DNA of 64,000 bases from Sandaracinus amylolyticus (GTDB taxonomy: Bacteria > Myxococcota_A > Polyangia > Polyangiales > Sandaracinaceae): positions 2,790,001 to 2,854,000 of the forward strand of contig NZ_CP011125.1 of NCBI RefSeq assembly GCF_000737325.1. The letters are read 5' to 3'. The notes beneath the pieces are model-generated. The model was given only the letters and a program-made list of their open reading frames with translations. It was not told the DNA's origin and made no database searches. How positions within the stretch are numbered: the stretch's first letter is position 1; the number at the start of each line of letters is the position of its first letter. Positions 47,040 to 56,015 of the stretch are shown here, piece by piece. The translations under genes were made by a program, and so were the position numbers.

Positions 47040-47801
47040 TCACGAGCGGTCGCGGAGGTGCTTCCAGTAGCGTTCGGGCGACGAGAGCACGCCGCTCGTG
47101 ATCTCGTAGTGCGACGTGTCCTCGAGCCGGACGTCGCGCAGCGAGCCACCGTCGAAGCTCACGATCTGCGCGCCGGGGAACGTCATCAGGATCGGCGAGT
47201 GCGTCGCGATCAGGAGCTGCGTCGAGCCGTCTTCGACGAGGTCCCACATGCGCGCGAGCAGCGCGAGCTGCCGCTGCGGCGAGAGCGCCGACTCGGGCTC
47301 GTCCATCAGGTAGAGCCCGCCTCCGAGGCGGCTCGTCAGCATCGCGAGGAACGCCTCGCCGTGCGAGCGTCGCAGCAGCGTCTTGCCGCCGTAGCTCGCG
47401 TACGGATCGCCCCGGAAGTCGGGATCGTCCTCGCGCGCTTCGAGCAGCTCGGCGAAGTGCGCGACGTGCTCGGCGCGGAAGAAATAGAGATCGCGCGGCG
47501 AGCGCGTCATCGAAGGGACGAGCGCGGTCGCGAGCAGCGCACCGTCGTCGGGCGCGTGCTCGTCGGCGAGCTCGGTGCGACCGCCCCCCGCCACCGGCAG
47601 TCGCAGGAGCGCCGCGATCGCTTCGAGCAGCGTGCTCTTGCCCGAGCCGTTCTCTCCGACGAAGAACGTCACAGGCGCGCGCAGCTCGAGGTCGAGCGCT
47701 GGCACGAAGGGGAGGTCGAAGGGAAACGCGTCCCAGCCGGGAACGCGATCCGGTCGGATGCGAACGCGTCGGAGATACGGCGCGAACGCGGCGCCGCTCA
47801 C
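47040..47801 (-). CDS. AAA family ATPase (ABC/RecF-like, predicted ATP-binding)
   Basis: 253 residues. P-loop: VTFFVGENGSGKSTLLEAIAAL (Walker A); GGGLYLMDEPESALSPQRQLALL (Walker B with signature-like SALS) and an ATHSPILM switch motif. The set GENGSGKST plus DEPES plus THSP is typical of the overcoming-lysogenization/DUF2813-like ATPases of unknown role. The GTG start overlaps the stop of the DsbD-like gene by four bases (GTGA), so it is translated from the same message. Confidence 0.87.
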   Translation of the reverse strand: MSGAAFAPYLRRVRIRPDRVPGWDAFPFDLPFVPALDLELRAPVTFFVGENGSGKSTLLEAIAALLRLPVAGGGRTELADEHAPDDGALLATALVPSMTRSPRDLYFFRAEHVAHFAELLEAREDDPDFRGDPYASYGGKTLLRRSHGEAFLAMLTSRLGGGLYLMDEPESALSPQRQLALLARMWDLVEDGSTQLLIATHSPILMTFPGAQIVSFDGGSLRDVRLEDTSHYEITSGVLSSPERYWKHLRDRS

Positions 47802-49054
47802 TGCACCTGCTGCATCAGCGACAGGAACTCCTCGGCCTCGACGAACTGCGTCACGCGGTGCACCTCGCGGCCGTCGCTCGCGTGCAGCACGACGAGCGGC
47901 AGACCGCGCTGCGCGTACTGGCGCAGCAGCGCGCGCTTCTCGGGCGTGTCCTGGCCGGGCGAGAGGTCGACGTGCACCGCGACGAAGCGCGAGCCCTCCT
48001 CGACGACGCGCGGATCGGTGAACGTGTTGCGCTCGAGCTCGCCGCACGCCTGGCACCACGACGCGCCGAAGTCGACGATGTACGGGCGACCCTGATCGCG
48101 CGCTTCCGCGACCGCCGCCTGGAAGTCCTCGCGCCACGTCAGGCCCTCGCCGCCGGTGCCGCTCAGCGTCGGCGTCAGCACCCACGCGAGCGTCGCGAAC
48201 GAGCCCACCGTCGTCAGCACGATGCCGAGCGCCTTGCGCCCGCGCACCGCGTTGCTCGGCTCGTGGAAGTCGAGGTGCACCGCGCCCACCGCCAGCCCGA
48301 TCGCCGCCACGCCGAGCGCGATCGCCAGCACCAGCCACGAGCGCTCGAACGCGTCCATCAGCCCGGGGATCAGGTCCTTGATCCAGTAGAGCGCCATCAC
48401 GCAGAGCACGATGCCGAAGACGCTCTTGACCATCTCCATCCACCGGCCGCTCTTCGGGAGCGACACCGCGAAGGTGCCGACCACCCAGAACAGCGTGCCG
48501 AGGCCGAGCGCGTAGACGAACATCGCGCCCGCGCCGATCCCGACGTTTCCGGTGTTGCCGATCCACGCGAGCAGCGCGAGCAGCGCGGGACCGGTGCACG
48601 GCGTCGCGATCAGCGCCATCGCGAAGCCGAGCGCGAACGCGCCCTTCATGCCGATGCCGCCGACACCCGCGAGCCTGTTCTGCAGCGCGGGCGGCAGGTT
48701 GAGCTCGTAGAGGCCAAACATCGCGAGCGCGAGCGCCACGAAGAGCACCGCGAACCCGATCAGCACGACGGGGTAGTTCAGCCACTCGCCGAAGAAGCCG
48801 CCCGAGACCGCGCTGAACACGCCGAGCGGCGTCATCAGCGCGCACATGCCGAGCACGTACGACGTCGAGAGCATCGCGCCCTCGACCTTCGTCTTCGCTT
48901 GGCGGGCGCCGAACACCGAGACGGTGATCGCGATCATCGGGTACACGCACGGCGTGAGCGCCGTGCCGAGGCCGACCACGTAGATGAGGGGAAGGGCGAC
49001 GAGCCAGTTCCCCGAGCTCAGCGCGGCCTCGAACTCCGCGGCGACGTCGAACAT
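47798..49054 (-). CDS. dsbD: DsbD-like thiol:disulfide interchange protein (CcdA-type domain plus thioredoxin)
   Basis: 418 residues. The first 270 residues hold eight hydrophobic helices of the DsbD-beta/CcdA type, with the conserved cysteines in LGTALTPCVYPMIAI and ALIATPCTGPALLAL. The C-terminal domain is thioredoxin-like, with GASWCQACGELERNTF as the CxxC site. It moves electrons from cytoplasmic thioredoxin to the periplasm. The N-terminal alpha domain of the classic DsbD is absent. Such proteins support cytochrome c assembly; the divergent neighbours encode heme-binding lipoproteins. Confidence 0.9.
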   Translation of the reverse strand: MFDVAAEFEAALSSGNWLVALPLIYVVGLGTALTPCVYPMIAITVSVFGARQAKTKVEGAMLSTSYVLGMCALMTPLGVFSAVSGGFFGEWLNYPVVLIGFAVLFVALALAMFGLYELNLPPALQNRLAGVGGIGMKGAFALGFAMALIATPCTGPALLALLAWIGNTGNVGIGAGAMFVYALGLGTLFWVVGTFAVSLPKSGRWMEMVKSVFGIVLCVMALYWIKDLIPGLMDAFERSWLVLAIALGVAAIGLAVGAVHLDFHEPSNAVRGRKALGIVLTTVGSFATLAWVLTPTLSGTGGEGLTWREDFQAAVAEARDQGRPYIVDFGASWCQACGELERNTFTDPRVVEEGSRFVAVHVDLSPGQDTPEKRALLRQYAQRGLPLVVLHASDGREVHRVTQFVEAEEFLSLMQQVQ

Positions 49055-49246
49055 CGCGCCGAGTATAGGGAACCCGGTCGTCCTCACCAGGACGTGATGC
49101 GAGACCACACGGGGGCTCGCGACCCCGACCTCCGCCCCCGCGGGGTCGCCGCCCCACGTGTCGCCCACTCTCCGTCGAGGTCGGGATCACGAGCGAGCAT
49201 CGGTACTTACGCGATGCGTGGCGCCGTGGATCGAGCGTTGCACATT

Positions 49247-49280
49247 GCCCCGCCCGACGACGGCCGACCCCGGGCGGGGC
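49247..49280 (+). promoter_or_regulatory. Leader hairpin of the heme-lipoprotein operon
   Basis: GCCCCGCCCG, a 14-base loop, then CGGGCGGGGC: a perfect 10-bp stem about 40 bases before the start of the operon. It may be a 5'-leader structure or an attenuator. The rest of the 264-base divergent gap (49055-49318) holds other GC-rich partial dyads (for example GCGACCCC/GGGGTCGC) but no certain promoter. Confidence 0.45.
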
Positions 49281-49318
49281 GGCGCTCCCAGAAGGACCGG
49301 CGGCACATGGAGGCGGGC

Positions 49319-51598
49319 ATGCGGAACGGGTGGTGGTCGCGCGCGGGGACGCTCTGCAGCGCGATGGTGCTCAGCGGCGTGCTCGTCGCGCTGACGGGCT
49401 GCGGCGGGGGCGGCGGCGACAGCGCGCTCCCCGGCGTCCAAGCCCTGGTCTTCGTGCAGCGCGCGTACGAGCGCGACGACCTCTCGCACGACGTCGCGAG
49501 CGGCTCGGGCCAGGTCATCGACTACCAGCGCTACACGCCGGGCGGCGCGGTGATGGTGCTCGAGCCTCCGACGCCCGACGGCACGCTGCGCAACCTGACC
49601 GAGGGCTTCGAGGGCGTCGACGTCAACGGCCTCGACCTGTCGTTCGACGCGCGTCGCGTGGTCTTCTCGATGCGCCACGCGGACGACGACCACTACCACG
49701 TGTACGTGACGAACGTGGACGGCACCGGCGAGGTGCGTCAGCTGACGTTCGGCGACTGGGACGACATCCGCCCGATCTTCGTGCCCGGCGATCGCATCGC
49801 GTTCGTGACGAACGAGCCGTACACGGTGATGGGGACGCGCGCCGACGAGTACAACCACGGCCGCGCCGTCACGCAGATCGCGACGGTGTCGATCGACGGC
49901 GGCGACGCGGATCGCCGGCTCTGCGCGCACAACCTGTCGCACAGCGCGGATCCGTTCCTCGTCACCGACGGCGAGAACGCGGGGCAGATCGGGTTCTCGC
50001 GCTGGGAGCACCTCGGCCCCGTCAACGACGTGAAGCTGTTCCGCATGAACCCCGACTGCTCCGGCATGGAGGCGATCGCGGGCCAGTTCAACCGCGGCGC
50101 GGGGGACAACGCGGACTTCAACTCGCTGGTGCAGGCGACCGAGATCGCGCCCGGTCAGTACCTCGCGATCGGCACGAGCCGCAGCCGCACCATCCAGTCG
50201 GGCGCGGTGATCCGCATCGACGCGCGCGCTCGCGAGGGCCGCGACCCGCTGCGCATCGACGTGCAGCAGGCGACGTTCGAGAACCTCACGCCGCTGGTCC
50301 CGACCGAGAGCGAGAGCCCGCCGAGCGGTGTCGGTCGTTACCGCCACCCGCGCGCGATCGCGGGCTTCGAGGGCCAGGTGCTGGTGTCGTGGTCGGACGG
50401 CGACGTCAACGATCGCAACGAGCTCGCGGGCACCGCGCCGCAGTTCGGCATCTACCTCTACGACGTCGAGAGCGGCCGCCGCACGCTCGTGTACGACGAC
50501 CCGGAGCTCTGGGACGTGTACGCGATGCCGGTGATGCCGCGCGAAGAGCCGGCCGTGATCCCGTCGACGGTGAGCGGTGCGTTCGAGCCCGCGCGTCCGG
50601 CGGTGATCGGCTCGATCGACGTCGCGGAGACCTCGCTCGGCGAGACCGTGCGCGGCGCGCAGTTCGGCGAGGGCGTGTCGCTCCACGACGCGCTGCTCGA
50701 GGCGACGCACGTGCGCATCATCGAGGGCTTCAGCTCGGAGATCGGCGCGGTCGGTCAGTTCGGCCTGACGATGCACGAGGGCGCGGCGATCCTCGGTGAG
50801 ACGCCGGTCTACGAGGACGGCAGCTGGAGCGCCCAGGTGCCCGCGTACCTGCCGTACCACCTGCAGCCGATCGATCGCTTCGGCCTGGCGATCCGCAACC
50901 AGATGCTGTGGATCCAGGCGATGCCCGGCGAGTCGCGCCAGTGCGGTGGCTGCCACAGCTCGCGCGCCGGTGAGGTCATCCCGCGCATGGGCGCGACGAC
51001 GGTCGCGCAGTCGGTCGGCCCGGATACGTCGACGTTCCGCCCGATCCCCGATCGCGTCGAGCTGCCCTGGGCGGGCGCGGCGAGCGTGCAGAACGTGCAG
51101 GACGTGCTCGATCGCAACTGCGTCGGCTGCCACGACGGCGGCGCGAGCGATCCCTTCGCCGGTCAGACGTACACGGTGAACGTCACGACGATGGAGGGCG
51201 AGATGATGACGTTCGAGATCCCGTATCTCGATCTGTCGAGCCGCCCGATCAGCACGTACTACGAGCGCGAGGTCGTGACCTATCCGGCGTCGTACGTGTC
51301 GCTGCTCTACCCGAGCGCGATGATGGGCGACTCGGTGGCGACGGGCATGGTCGCGCCCGAGTGGATCGTCCCCGGCGACGCGCGCGGCAGCCGCCTCGTC
51401 GAGGTGATGAACGCGGTGGACGAGGCCGGCGCGCGCGCGTGGAACGACGACGCGCACCCGCTGCACCCGGAGGACCAGGGCGTGACGGTGTCGCGCGAGG
51501 ATCGCCTCGTGCTGATCCGCGCGGCGGACCTCGGCGGTCAGTACTACTCGCGCTGGAACGTGGACGGCGCGGGCAGCTGGGCGGGCACCGAGTACTGA
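49319..51598 (+). CDS. HzsA-related lipoprotein: beta-propeller-like region plus two c-type heme sites
   Basis: 759 residues. Lipobox MVLSGVLVALTGCGGG; GGAGG ends five bases before the ATG. The middle (about 90-470) is a PD40/WD40-like beta-propeller (NLTEGFEGVDVNGLDLSFDARRVVFSM, GEVRQLTFGDWDDIRPIF). The C-terminal part carries two standard heme-c motifs, CGGCH at 542-546 and CVGCH at 601-605. This order resembles proteins related to the hydrazine synthase alpha subunit, in which the propeller also precedes c-type heme domains. Whether it makes or breaks N-N bonds is not implied; it is likely a periplasmic redox protein. Confidence 0.8.
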   Translation: MRNGWWSRAGTLCSAMVLSGVLVALTGCGGGGGDSALPGVQALVFVQRAYERDDLSHDVASGSGQVIDYQRYTPGGAVMVLEPPTPDGTLRNLTEGFEGVDVNGLDLSFDARRVVFSMRHADDDHYHVYVTNVDGTGEVRQLTFGDWDDIRPIFVPGDRIAFVTNEPYTVMGTRADEYNHGRAVTQIATVSIDGGDADRRLCAHNLSHSADPFLVTDGENAGQIGFSRWEHLGPVNDVKLFRMNPDCSGMEAIAGQFNRGAGDNADFNSLVQATEIAPGQYLAIGTSRSRTIQSGAVIRIDARAREGRDPLRIDVQQATFENLTPLVPTESESPPSGVGRYRHPRAIAGFEGQVLVSWSDGDVNDRNELAGTAPQFGIYLYDVESGRRTLVYDDPELWDVYAMPVMPREEPAVIPSTVSGAFEPARPAVIGSIDVAETSLGETVRGAQFGEGVSLHDALLEATHVRIIEGFSSEIGAVGQFGLTMHEGAAILGETPVYEDGSWSAQVPAYLPYHLQPIDRFGLAIRNQMLWIQAMPGESRQCGGCHSSRAGEVIPRMGATTVAQSVGPDTSTFRPIPDRVELPWAGAASVQNVQDVLDRNCVGCHDGGASDPFAGQTYTVNVTTMEGEMMTFEIPYLDLSSRPISTYYEREVVTYPASYVSLLYPSAMMGDSVATGMVAPEWIVPGDARGSRLVEVMNAVDEAGARAWNDDAHPLHPEDQGVTVSREDRLVLIRAADLGGQYYSRWNVDGAGSWAGTEY

Positions 51599-51625
51599 GC
51601 TCGAAGCAGGAAGAAGAGGCACATC

Positions 51626-52534
51626 ATGAAGACGATCATCAAGCTCTTCGTCCTCGCCGCGATGCTGGTGGGCCCCGTCGCGAGCGCCTCGGCGCAGGCG
51701 ACCGGCTCGCCGGACTTCAGGCCGTACTCGCGTGAGGGCGAGATCAGCCCGCACACCCAGGCGCCGACGCGCGAGCAGCTCATGAACGCGATCGACGTCG
51801 CGCGCAGGAGCTCGCCGGTCGCGCTGCAGACGCTGCTCGAGTACGGCGAGCGCGTCGAGTGCCACGAGTGCGTGCCGCTGCTCGAGCAGCGCATGCTCGA
51901 TCCGCGCGAGGACGCGCGGGTGCGCGAGATGGCCGCGTGGTGGCTGCGCCGTCGCCCGTTCGGGTTCGGCGCGATCATGGCGGAGACGCGCGCGGTGCTC
52001 GAGAGCGATCCCGATCCCGCGCGCCGCGCGGTGGCGGCGGACGCGATCGGCGAGTTCATGGATCCGCACGGCGTCGCGCACCTCGGTCGCGCGCTGACGA
52101 ACGACGCGGACGTGCGGGTGCGCGTCGCGGCGGTGCGTGGCCTCGCGCGCATCAACTCGTCCGCGTCGCTGCCGTTCCTCTCGCAGGCCCTCGCGGACGC
52201 GAACGTCGAGGTGCAGGACGCGGCGCTGCGCGTGGTGCTGCACGTGAACTTCTTCCGCGACCACGAGGCGCTGCTGCCGCTGCTCGCGAGCGAGGAAGGA
52301 TCGATCCGTCGTCGCGCGGCGCTCGTGATCGGCACGATGGACGTCGAGGCCGCGGTGCCCGCGCTCGCCGCGATGGTGAGCGGCGACACCGACGAGATGG
52401 TGCGTCAGTCGGCGGCATGGGCGCTCGGTCGCATCGGCACCGCGGACGCGCGCGCGGCGCTGCGCGAGGCGCAGGGCACCGAGCGCTCGACGCGGGTGCT
52501 CGACGCGATCGAAGTCGCCATCCGCATGCGCTGA
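51626..52534 (+). CDS. Exported HEAT-repeat protein
   Basis: 302 residues with a signal peptide (LFVLAAMLVGPVASASAQA). Five or six HEAT-like repeats follow: ARVREMAAWWLRRRP, PARRAVAADAIGEFM, VRVRVAAVRGLARIN, VEVQDAALRVVLHV, SIRRRAALVIGTMD and EMVRQSAAWALGRIG. It is an alpha-solenoid that binds partner proteins. A CHEC site (residues about 76-79) lies outside heme-motif spacing and may be a disulfide. It sits 27 bases after the first heme lipoprotein gene and about 117 before the second, so it is probably their partner. Confidence 0.88.
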   Translation: MKTIIKLFVLAAMLVGPVASASAQATGSPDFRPYSREGEISPHTQAPTREQLMNAIDVARRSSPVALQTLLEYGERVECHECVPLLEQRMLDPREDARVREMAAWWLRRRPFGFGAIMAETRAVLESDPDPARRAVAADAIGEFMDPHGVAHLGRALTNDADVRVRVAAVRGLARINSSASLPFLSQALADANVEVQDAALRVVLHVNFFRDHEALLPLLASEEGSIRRRAALVIGTMDVEAAVPALAAMVSGDTDEMVRQSAAWALGRIGTADARAALREAQGTERSTRVLDAIEVAIRMR

Positions 52535-52650
52535 TCGTGTAGGCTCGGAGCGTGCGCGAGAGCGCAAGACGACGAACGAAGGGCTCGCCGCGCGACGCGC
52601 TGCGGGCCCTTCGTGCTCCGGGCGAGATCGACGAAGCCAAGAGAGGTTCG

Positions 52651-55600
52651 ATGAGGACGAAGAACGCAGCCGTGTGCGTCGTCGCCCTGGCGCTCGTGTC
52701 GACGATCGGCTGTGGCCCGCCGGATCTGCCCGAGAGCTCGTACTACGACGAGCGCGTCCAGCCGCTCTTGTCGACGAGCTGCGTGCGACAGAACACCGGC
52801 TGCCACCTCGGCACGCCCGAGGGCCTCAGCGCGGGCAGCCTCGATCTCACGTCGTACGACGCGGCGATGCGGCGCGACGATCTCTTCGCGGCGTACGGGC
52901 CGTACCCGCTGCCGCTGCTGCTGATGAAGCCGGGCGACCCGGTGCAGGTCTCGGTCGAGACGTTCGATCCGCCGGACCCCGCGCGCCCCGACGAGCGCTT
53001 CGTGCGCGTCGAGACCGACATCCGTCACGCGGGCGGCTCGACCGTCGATCTCGGCACGACCGGCTTCGCGCTGCTGCAGCAGTGGACGTCGTCGGGCCAT
53101 CAGCGCAGCGGCGTGCCCGACGAGACGCTCCGCGAGAGCATCGGCCCGTGCCGCCACGGCGCCGGAGAGATGGTCGGCTACGACCGCGCGGCAGCGGACG
53201 TCGATCCCGCGCTGTTCGCTCGCTTCCGCGACGAGGTGCAGCCGGTGCTGCGCGAGGCGTGCGCCGGCTCGAGCTGCCACGGCACGACGGTCGCGGATCT
53301 CTATCTCTCGTGCGGCGAGGACGACGAAGAGCTGCGCTGGAACTACTGGGTCGCGCTCCAGTTCGTGACGACGCCGGTGTCGACGTCGGAGCTCTTGCGG
53401 CGTCCGCTCTCGACGCTGCGCGGCGGCACGTTCCACGAGGGCGGCAACGTCTTCGGGTCGGTCGAAGATCCGCGCTACGAGGCGCTGCGCGCGTGGGCCG
53501 AGGAGGTCGCGACGCGACAGCCCGCGCTGCTCCAGCCGTGGATCCCCGAGGACGCCGACGAGGCGGGCTTCCGCTTCTTCGCGAACCGCGTGCAGCCGGT
53601 GCTCGTGCGCAAGGGCTGCATGTTCCTCAATTGCCACTCGCCCTCGATGTTCCACGACCTGCGGCTGCGCGGCGGCGCGGGCGGGCACTTCGGTCGGCTC
53701 GCGACGGTGCGCAACTACCGCATGGCGCGCGAGATGCTCGCGCCCGAGGCGAGCACGCCGAACGAGAGCCGCATCGTCGCGAAGAACCTGTTCCCCGAGG
53801 AGCAGGTGTCGGGCGCGTCGGGCCTCTTCCATCGCGGCGGATCGCTCTTCGAGGACTTCGGTCGCGACGGAGCCGCGCCGAACCCCGCGGACCCGAGCGA
53901 CTGCGCGGGCGTCGACGCGGACGCCGGTGATCTGAACGAGATCCCCGCGTACTGCGTGATGGCGCGGTGGTGGGAGCTCGAGCGCGAGGGCGGCATCACG
54001 CGCGGCGAGATCGTGCCCGACGGCGCGAGCGCGGTGGTGTGGGTCTCGCGGCCGACCGACGTGGGGCGCGTCGACGACTTCGACACGTACCGGCCGGGCG
54101 CGGATCTCGTGGCGGCCGACGCGACGTTCGCGGCCGACGGCGCGGTGTCGCTCGGCGCGGAGCGATCGCTGCTCGGCTCGTGCAGCGGGATCACGGTCGC
54201 GAGCGCCGACGTGCGCGGGCCCGCGGTGACGTGGGACGGAACGCGCGTGGCGTTCGCGGTGCGCACGAGCGCGAGCACGCCGCTGCGCCTGTGGTGGGTG
54301 AACGTCGACGGCAGCGGATGCGAGCTGATCCCGGGCGTCGCGGCGAGCGTCGAGACGGCGAACGGGATCCTCGTGCACGACTTCGATCCCGCGTTCGCGG
54401 CCGACGGTCGGCTGATCTTCGCGTCGACGCGAGGCAACCTCGATCCGAGCGCGACGGGCCGCACCGGACCGACGCGCGCGCCCGCGACGATGCGACCCAA
54501 CGCGAACCTCTACATCGTCGACGGGGGCGGCGCGGTCCGTCAGCTCACGTTCTTGCTGAACCAGGAGCTGCAGCCCGCGCTGATGACCGACGGTCGTCTC
54601 GTCTTCTCGACCGAGAAGCGCGAGGTCGAGTTCCACCAGTTCGCGGGGCGACGCCAGAACCTCGACGGCGGCGACTACCACCCGCTCTTCGCGCAGCGCG
54701 AGAGCGTCGGGTTCCGCAGCGCGACGGAGATCGTCGAGCTGCTCGATCGCAACCTCGCGATGGTCGCGGCGCCGATCGACGCGGCAGACGGCGCGGGCAC
54801 GATCGTGATCGTGAACCGCTCGATCGGTCCCGATCAGGACGACCGCGACGGGAACGATCGCGCGTACATCCACTCGATGCGCTTCCCCGCGCCGGGCGCG
54901 TTCGACGGTGGAAGCGGCGCGTACCGCTCGCCGGCGCCGCTGCCGAGCGGGCGCGTGCTCGTGTCGTGTGATCTCGACGCGACCGACCTGCGCGCGGGCG
55001 GCTTCGACTTCGAGCTCTGCGAGCTCGATCCCGACTCGGGCGCGGTGCGCGCGATCGGTGGGCGCGCCGGCGCGGCGGACGTCGAGGCGGTCGCGGTGTA
55101 CTCGCGCCTGGCGCGCGAGATCTTCCACTCGCGGCTCGACGAGGTGAACGGCGCGACCGGCATCGTGCCCGGCGCGACCGACGCCGAGATCACGGTGATG
55201 GACTTCCCGATGCTCGCGACGCTGCTCTTCGCGAACCGTCGGACGTCACGCCCGATCCCCGGCGAGATCGGCGGCTTCGACGTGCTCGAGGCGCTCGCGC
55301 CGCCCGACGGAGCCGACGCGTTCGGCGACGTCATGGGCGAGGTCGTCAGCGACGACTTCGGCATGTTCTACCGCTCGATGCGCGAGCTCGGTCACGTCGA
55401 TCTCGCGCCGGACGGCTCGGCGAATTTCCGCGTGCGCGGCGGTGCGTCGATCGAGCTGCGCGTGACGTCGCGCGACGGCGCGCCCCTGGTGTTCGGCGAG
55501 GACGCGATCTTCACCGGCGAGATGCACCAGCGCGAGCACATGCAGTTCTATCCGGGCGAGCGCATCCGCCAGTCGATCCCGCGCGCGCGCTTCAACGAGC

Positions 55601-55731
55601 TGTGCGGCGGATGCCACGGGAGCATCAGCGGTCGCGAGCTGGACATCGCGGCGGACATCGACGTGCTGACCGAGGCGTCGCGCCACGTGAGCGCGGTGGG
55701 CGAGGACCCGGTCGATCTGTCGGGGCTGTGA
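52651..55731 (+). CDS. Large multi-heme lipoprotein with unusual CX4CH and CX6CH motifs
   Basis: 1026 residues. Lipobox VSTIGC at Cys21; start preceded by AGAGAGG. Four heme-c-like sites: C44-X6-CH (CVRQNTGCH), CAGSSCH at 204-210, CMFLNCH at 323-329 (both CX4CH) and the standard CGGCH at 985-989. The first three follow a repeated VQPLL/VQPVL phrase, so they are a repeated cytochrome-like module. Between 520 and 900 lies a PD40-like propeller (VRQLTFLLNQELQPALMTDGRLVFST). CX4CH and longer spacings are known but rare heme-c motifs. Paralogue in design of the first lipoprotein of this operon. Confidence 0.82.
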   Translation: MRTKNAAVCVVALALVSTIGCGPPDLPESSYYDERVQPLLSTSCVRQNTGCHLGTPEGLSAGSLDLTSYDAAMRRDDLFAAYGPYPLPLLLMKPGDPVQVSVETFDPPDPARPDERFVRVETDIRHAGGSTVDLGTTGFALLQQWTSSGHQRSGVPDETLRESIGPCRHGAGEMVGYDRAAADVDPALFARFRDEVQPVLREACAGSSCHGTTVADLYLSCGEDDEELRWNYWVALQFVTTPVSTSELLRRPLSTLRGGTFHEGGNVFGSVEDPRYEALRAWAEEVATRQPALLQPWIPEDADEAGFRFFANRVQPVLVRKGCMFLNCHSPSMFHDLRLRGGAGGHFGRLATVRNYRMAREMLAPEASTPNESRIVAKNLFPEEQVSGASGLFHRGGSLFEDFGRDGAAPNPADPSDCAGVDADAGDLNEIPAYCVMARWWELEREGGITRGEIVPDGASAVVWVSRPTDVGRVDDFDTYRPGADLVAADATFAADGAVSLGAERSLLGSCSGITVASADVRGPAVTWDGTRVAFAVRTSASTPLRLWWVNVDGSGCELIPGVAASVETANGILVHDFDPAFAADGRLIFASTRGNLDPSATGRTGPTRAPATMRPNANLYIVDGGGAVRQLTFLLNQELQPALMTDGRLVFSTEKREVEFHQFAGRRQNLDGGDYHPLFAQRESVGFRSATEIVELLDRNLAMVAAPIDAADGAGTIVIVNRSIGPDQDDRDGNDRAYIHSMRFPAPGAFDGGSGAYRSPAPLPSGRVLVSCDLDATDLRAGGFDFELCELDPDSGAVRAIGGRAGAADVEAVAVYSRLAREIFHSRLDEVNGATGIVPGATDAEITVMDFPMLATLLFANRRTSRPIPGEIGGFDVLEALAPPDGADAFGDVMGEVVSDDFGMFYRSMRELGHVDLAPDGSANFRVRGGASIELRVTSRDGAPLVFGEDAIFTGEMHQREHMQFYPGERIRQSIPRARFNELCGGCHGSISGRELDIAADIDVLTEASRHVSAVGEDPVDLSGL

Positions 55732-55785
55732 GCTCCCTTCGTATCGATCGGCGAGGGCGTTGCCTATCTGAGAGCGGTGGAACAG

Positions 55786-55944
55786 CCGTGCACGAGCACG
55801 TGACACGTGCACGTGCACGTCGAACGACGCGGCGTGGCGGCGGATGAGGCGCGATCTCCGCGGAGGCACTCGACGCGGAGCGCGGGGGTCGCGACTCTCC
55901 TCACCACGTCGTGACTCGTACACGTGCCACGTGCTCGTGCACGG
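55786..55944. repeat. Long CACGTG-rich inverted repeat
   Basis: Arms 55786-55809 and 55921-55944 pair over 24 bases with one mismatch (outer part CCGTGCACGAGCACGTG), and four further bases of six pair inward. The 111-base interior is gene-free. It lies in the 284-base gap after the multi-heme gene and before a membrane protein gene. Similar CACGTG/CGAGCACG words occur at 20840-20890 and 23255-23369. Confidence 0.85.
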
Positions 55945-55980
55945 TCGTTCTCTCCCCACCGAGCCCCCTCACGTTCGTCT

Positions 55981-56009
55981 TTGACCCTCCGACGGGTTCT
56001 CCGTACTCT
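55981..56009 (+). promoter_or_regulatory. Likely sigma-70 promoter of a leaderless gene
   Basis: TTGACC at 55981-55986 and TACTCT at 56004-56009, spacer 17. Transcription would start at about 56016, the first base of the GTG start codon, so the message would have no leader. Confidence 0.5.
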
Positions 56010-56015
56010 CGGCGC

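Noticed and set aside
47858-49318. Upstream extension of the first heme lipoprotein
   Set aside because: The extension is antisense to the DsbD-like gene; the lipobox and ribosome-binding sequence place the start at 49319.
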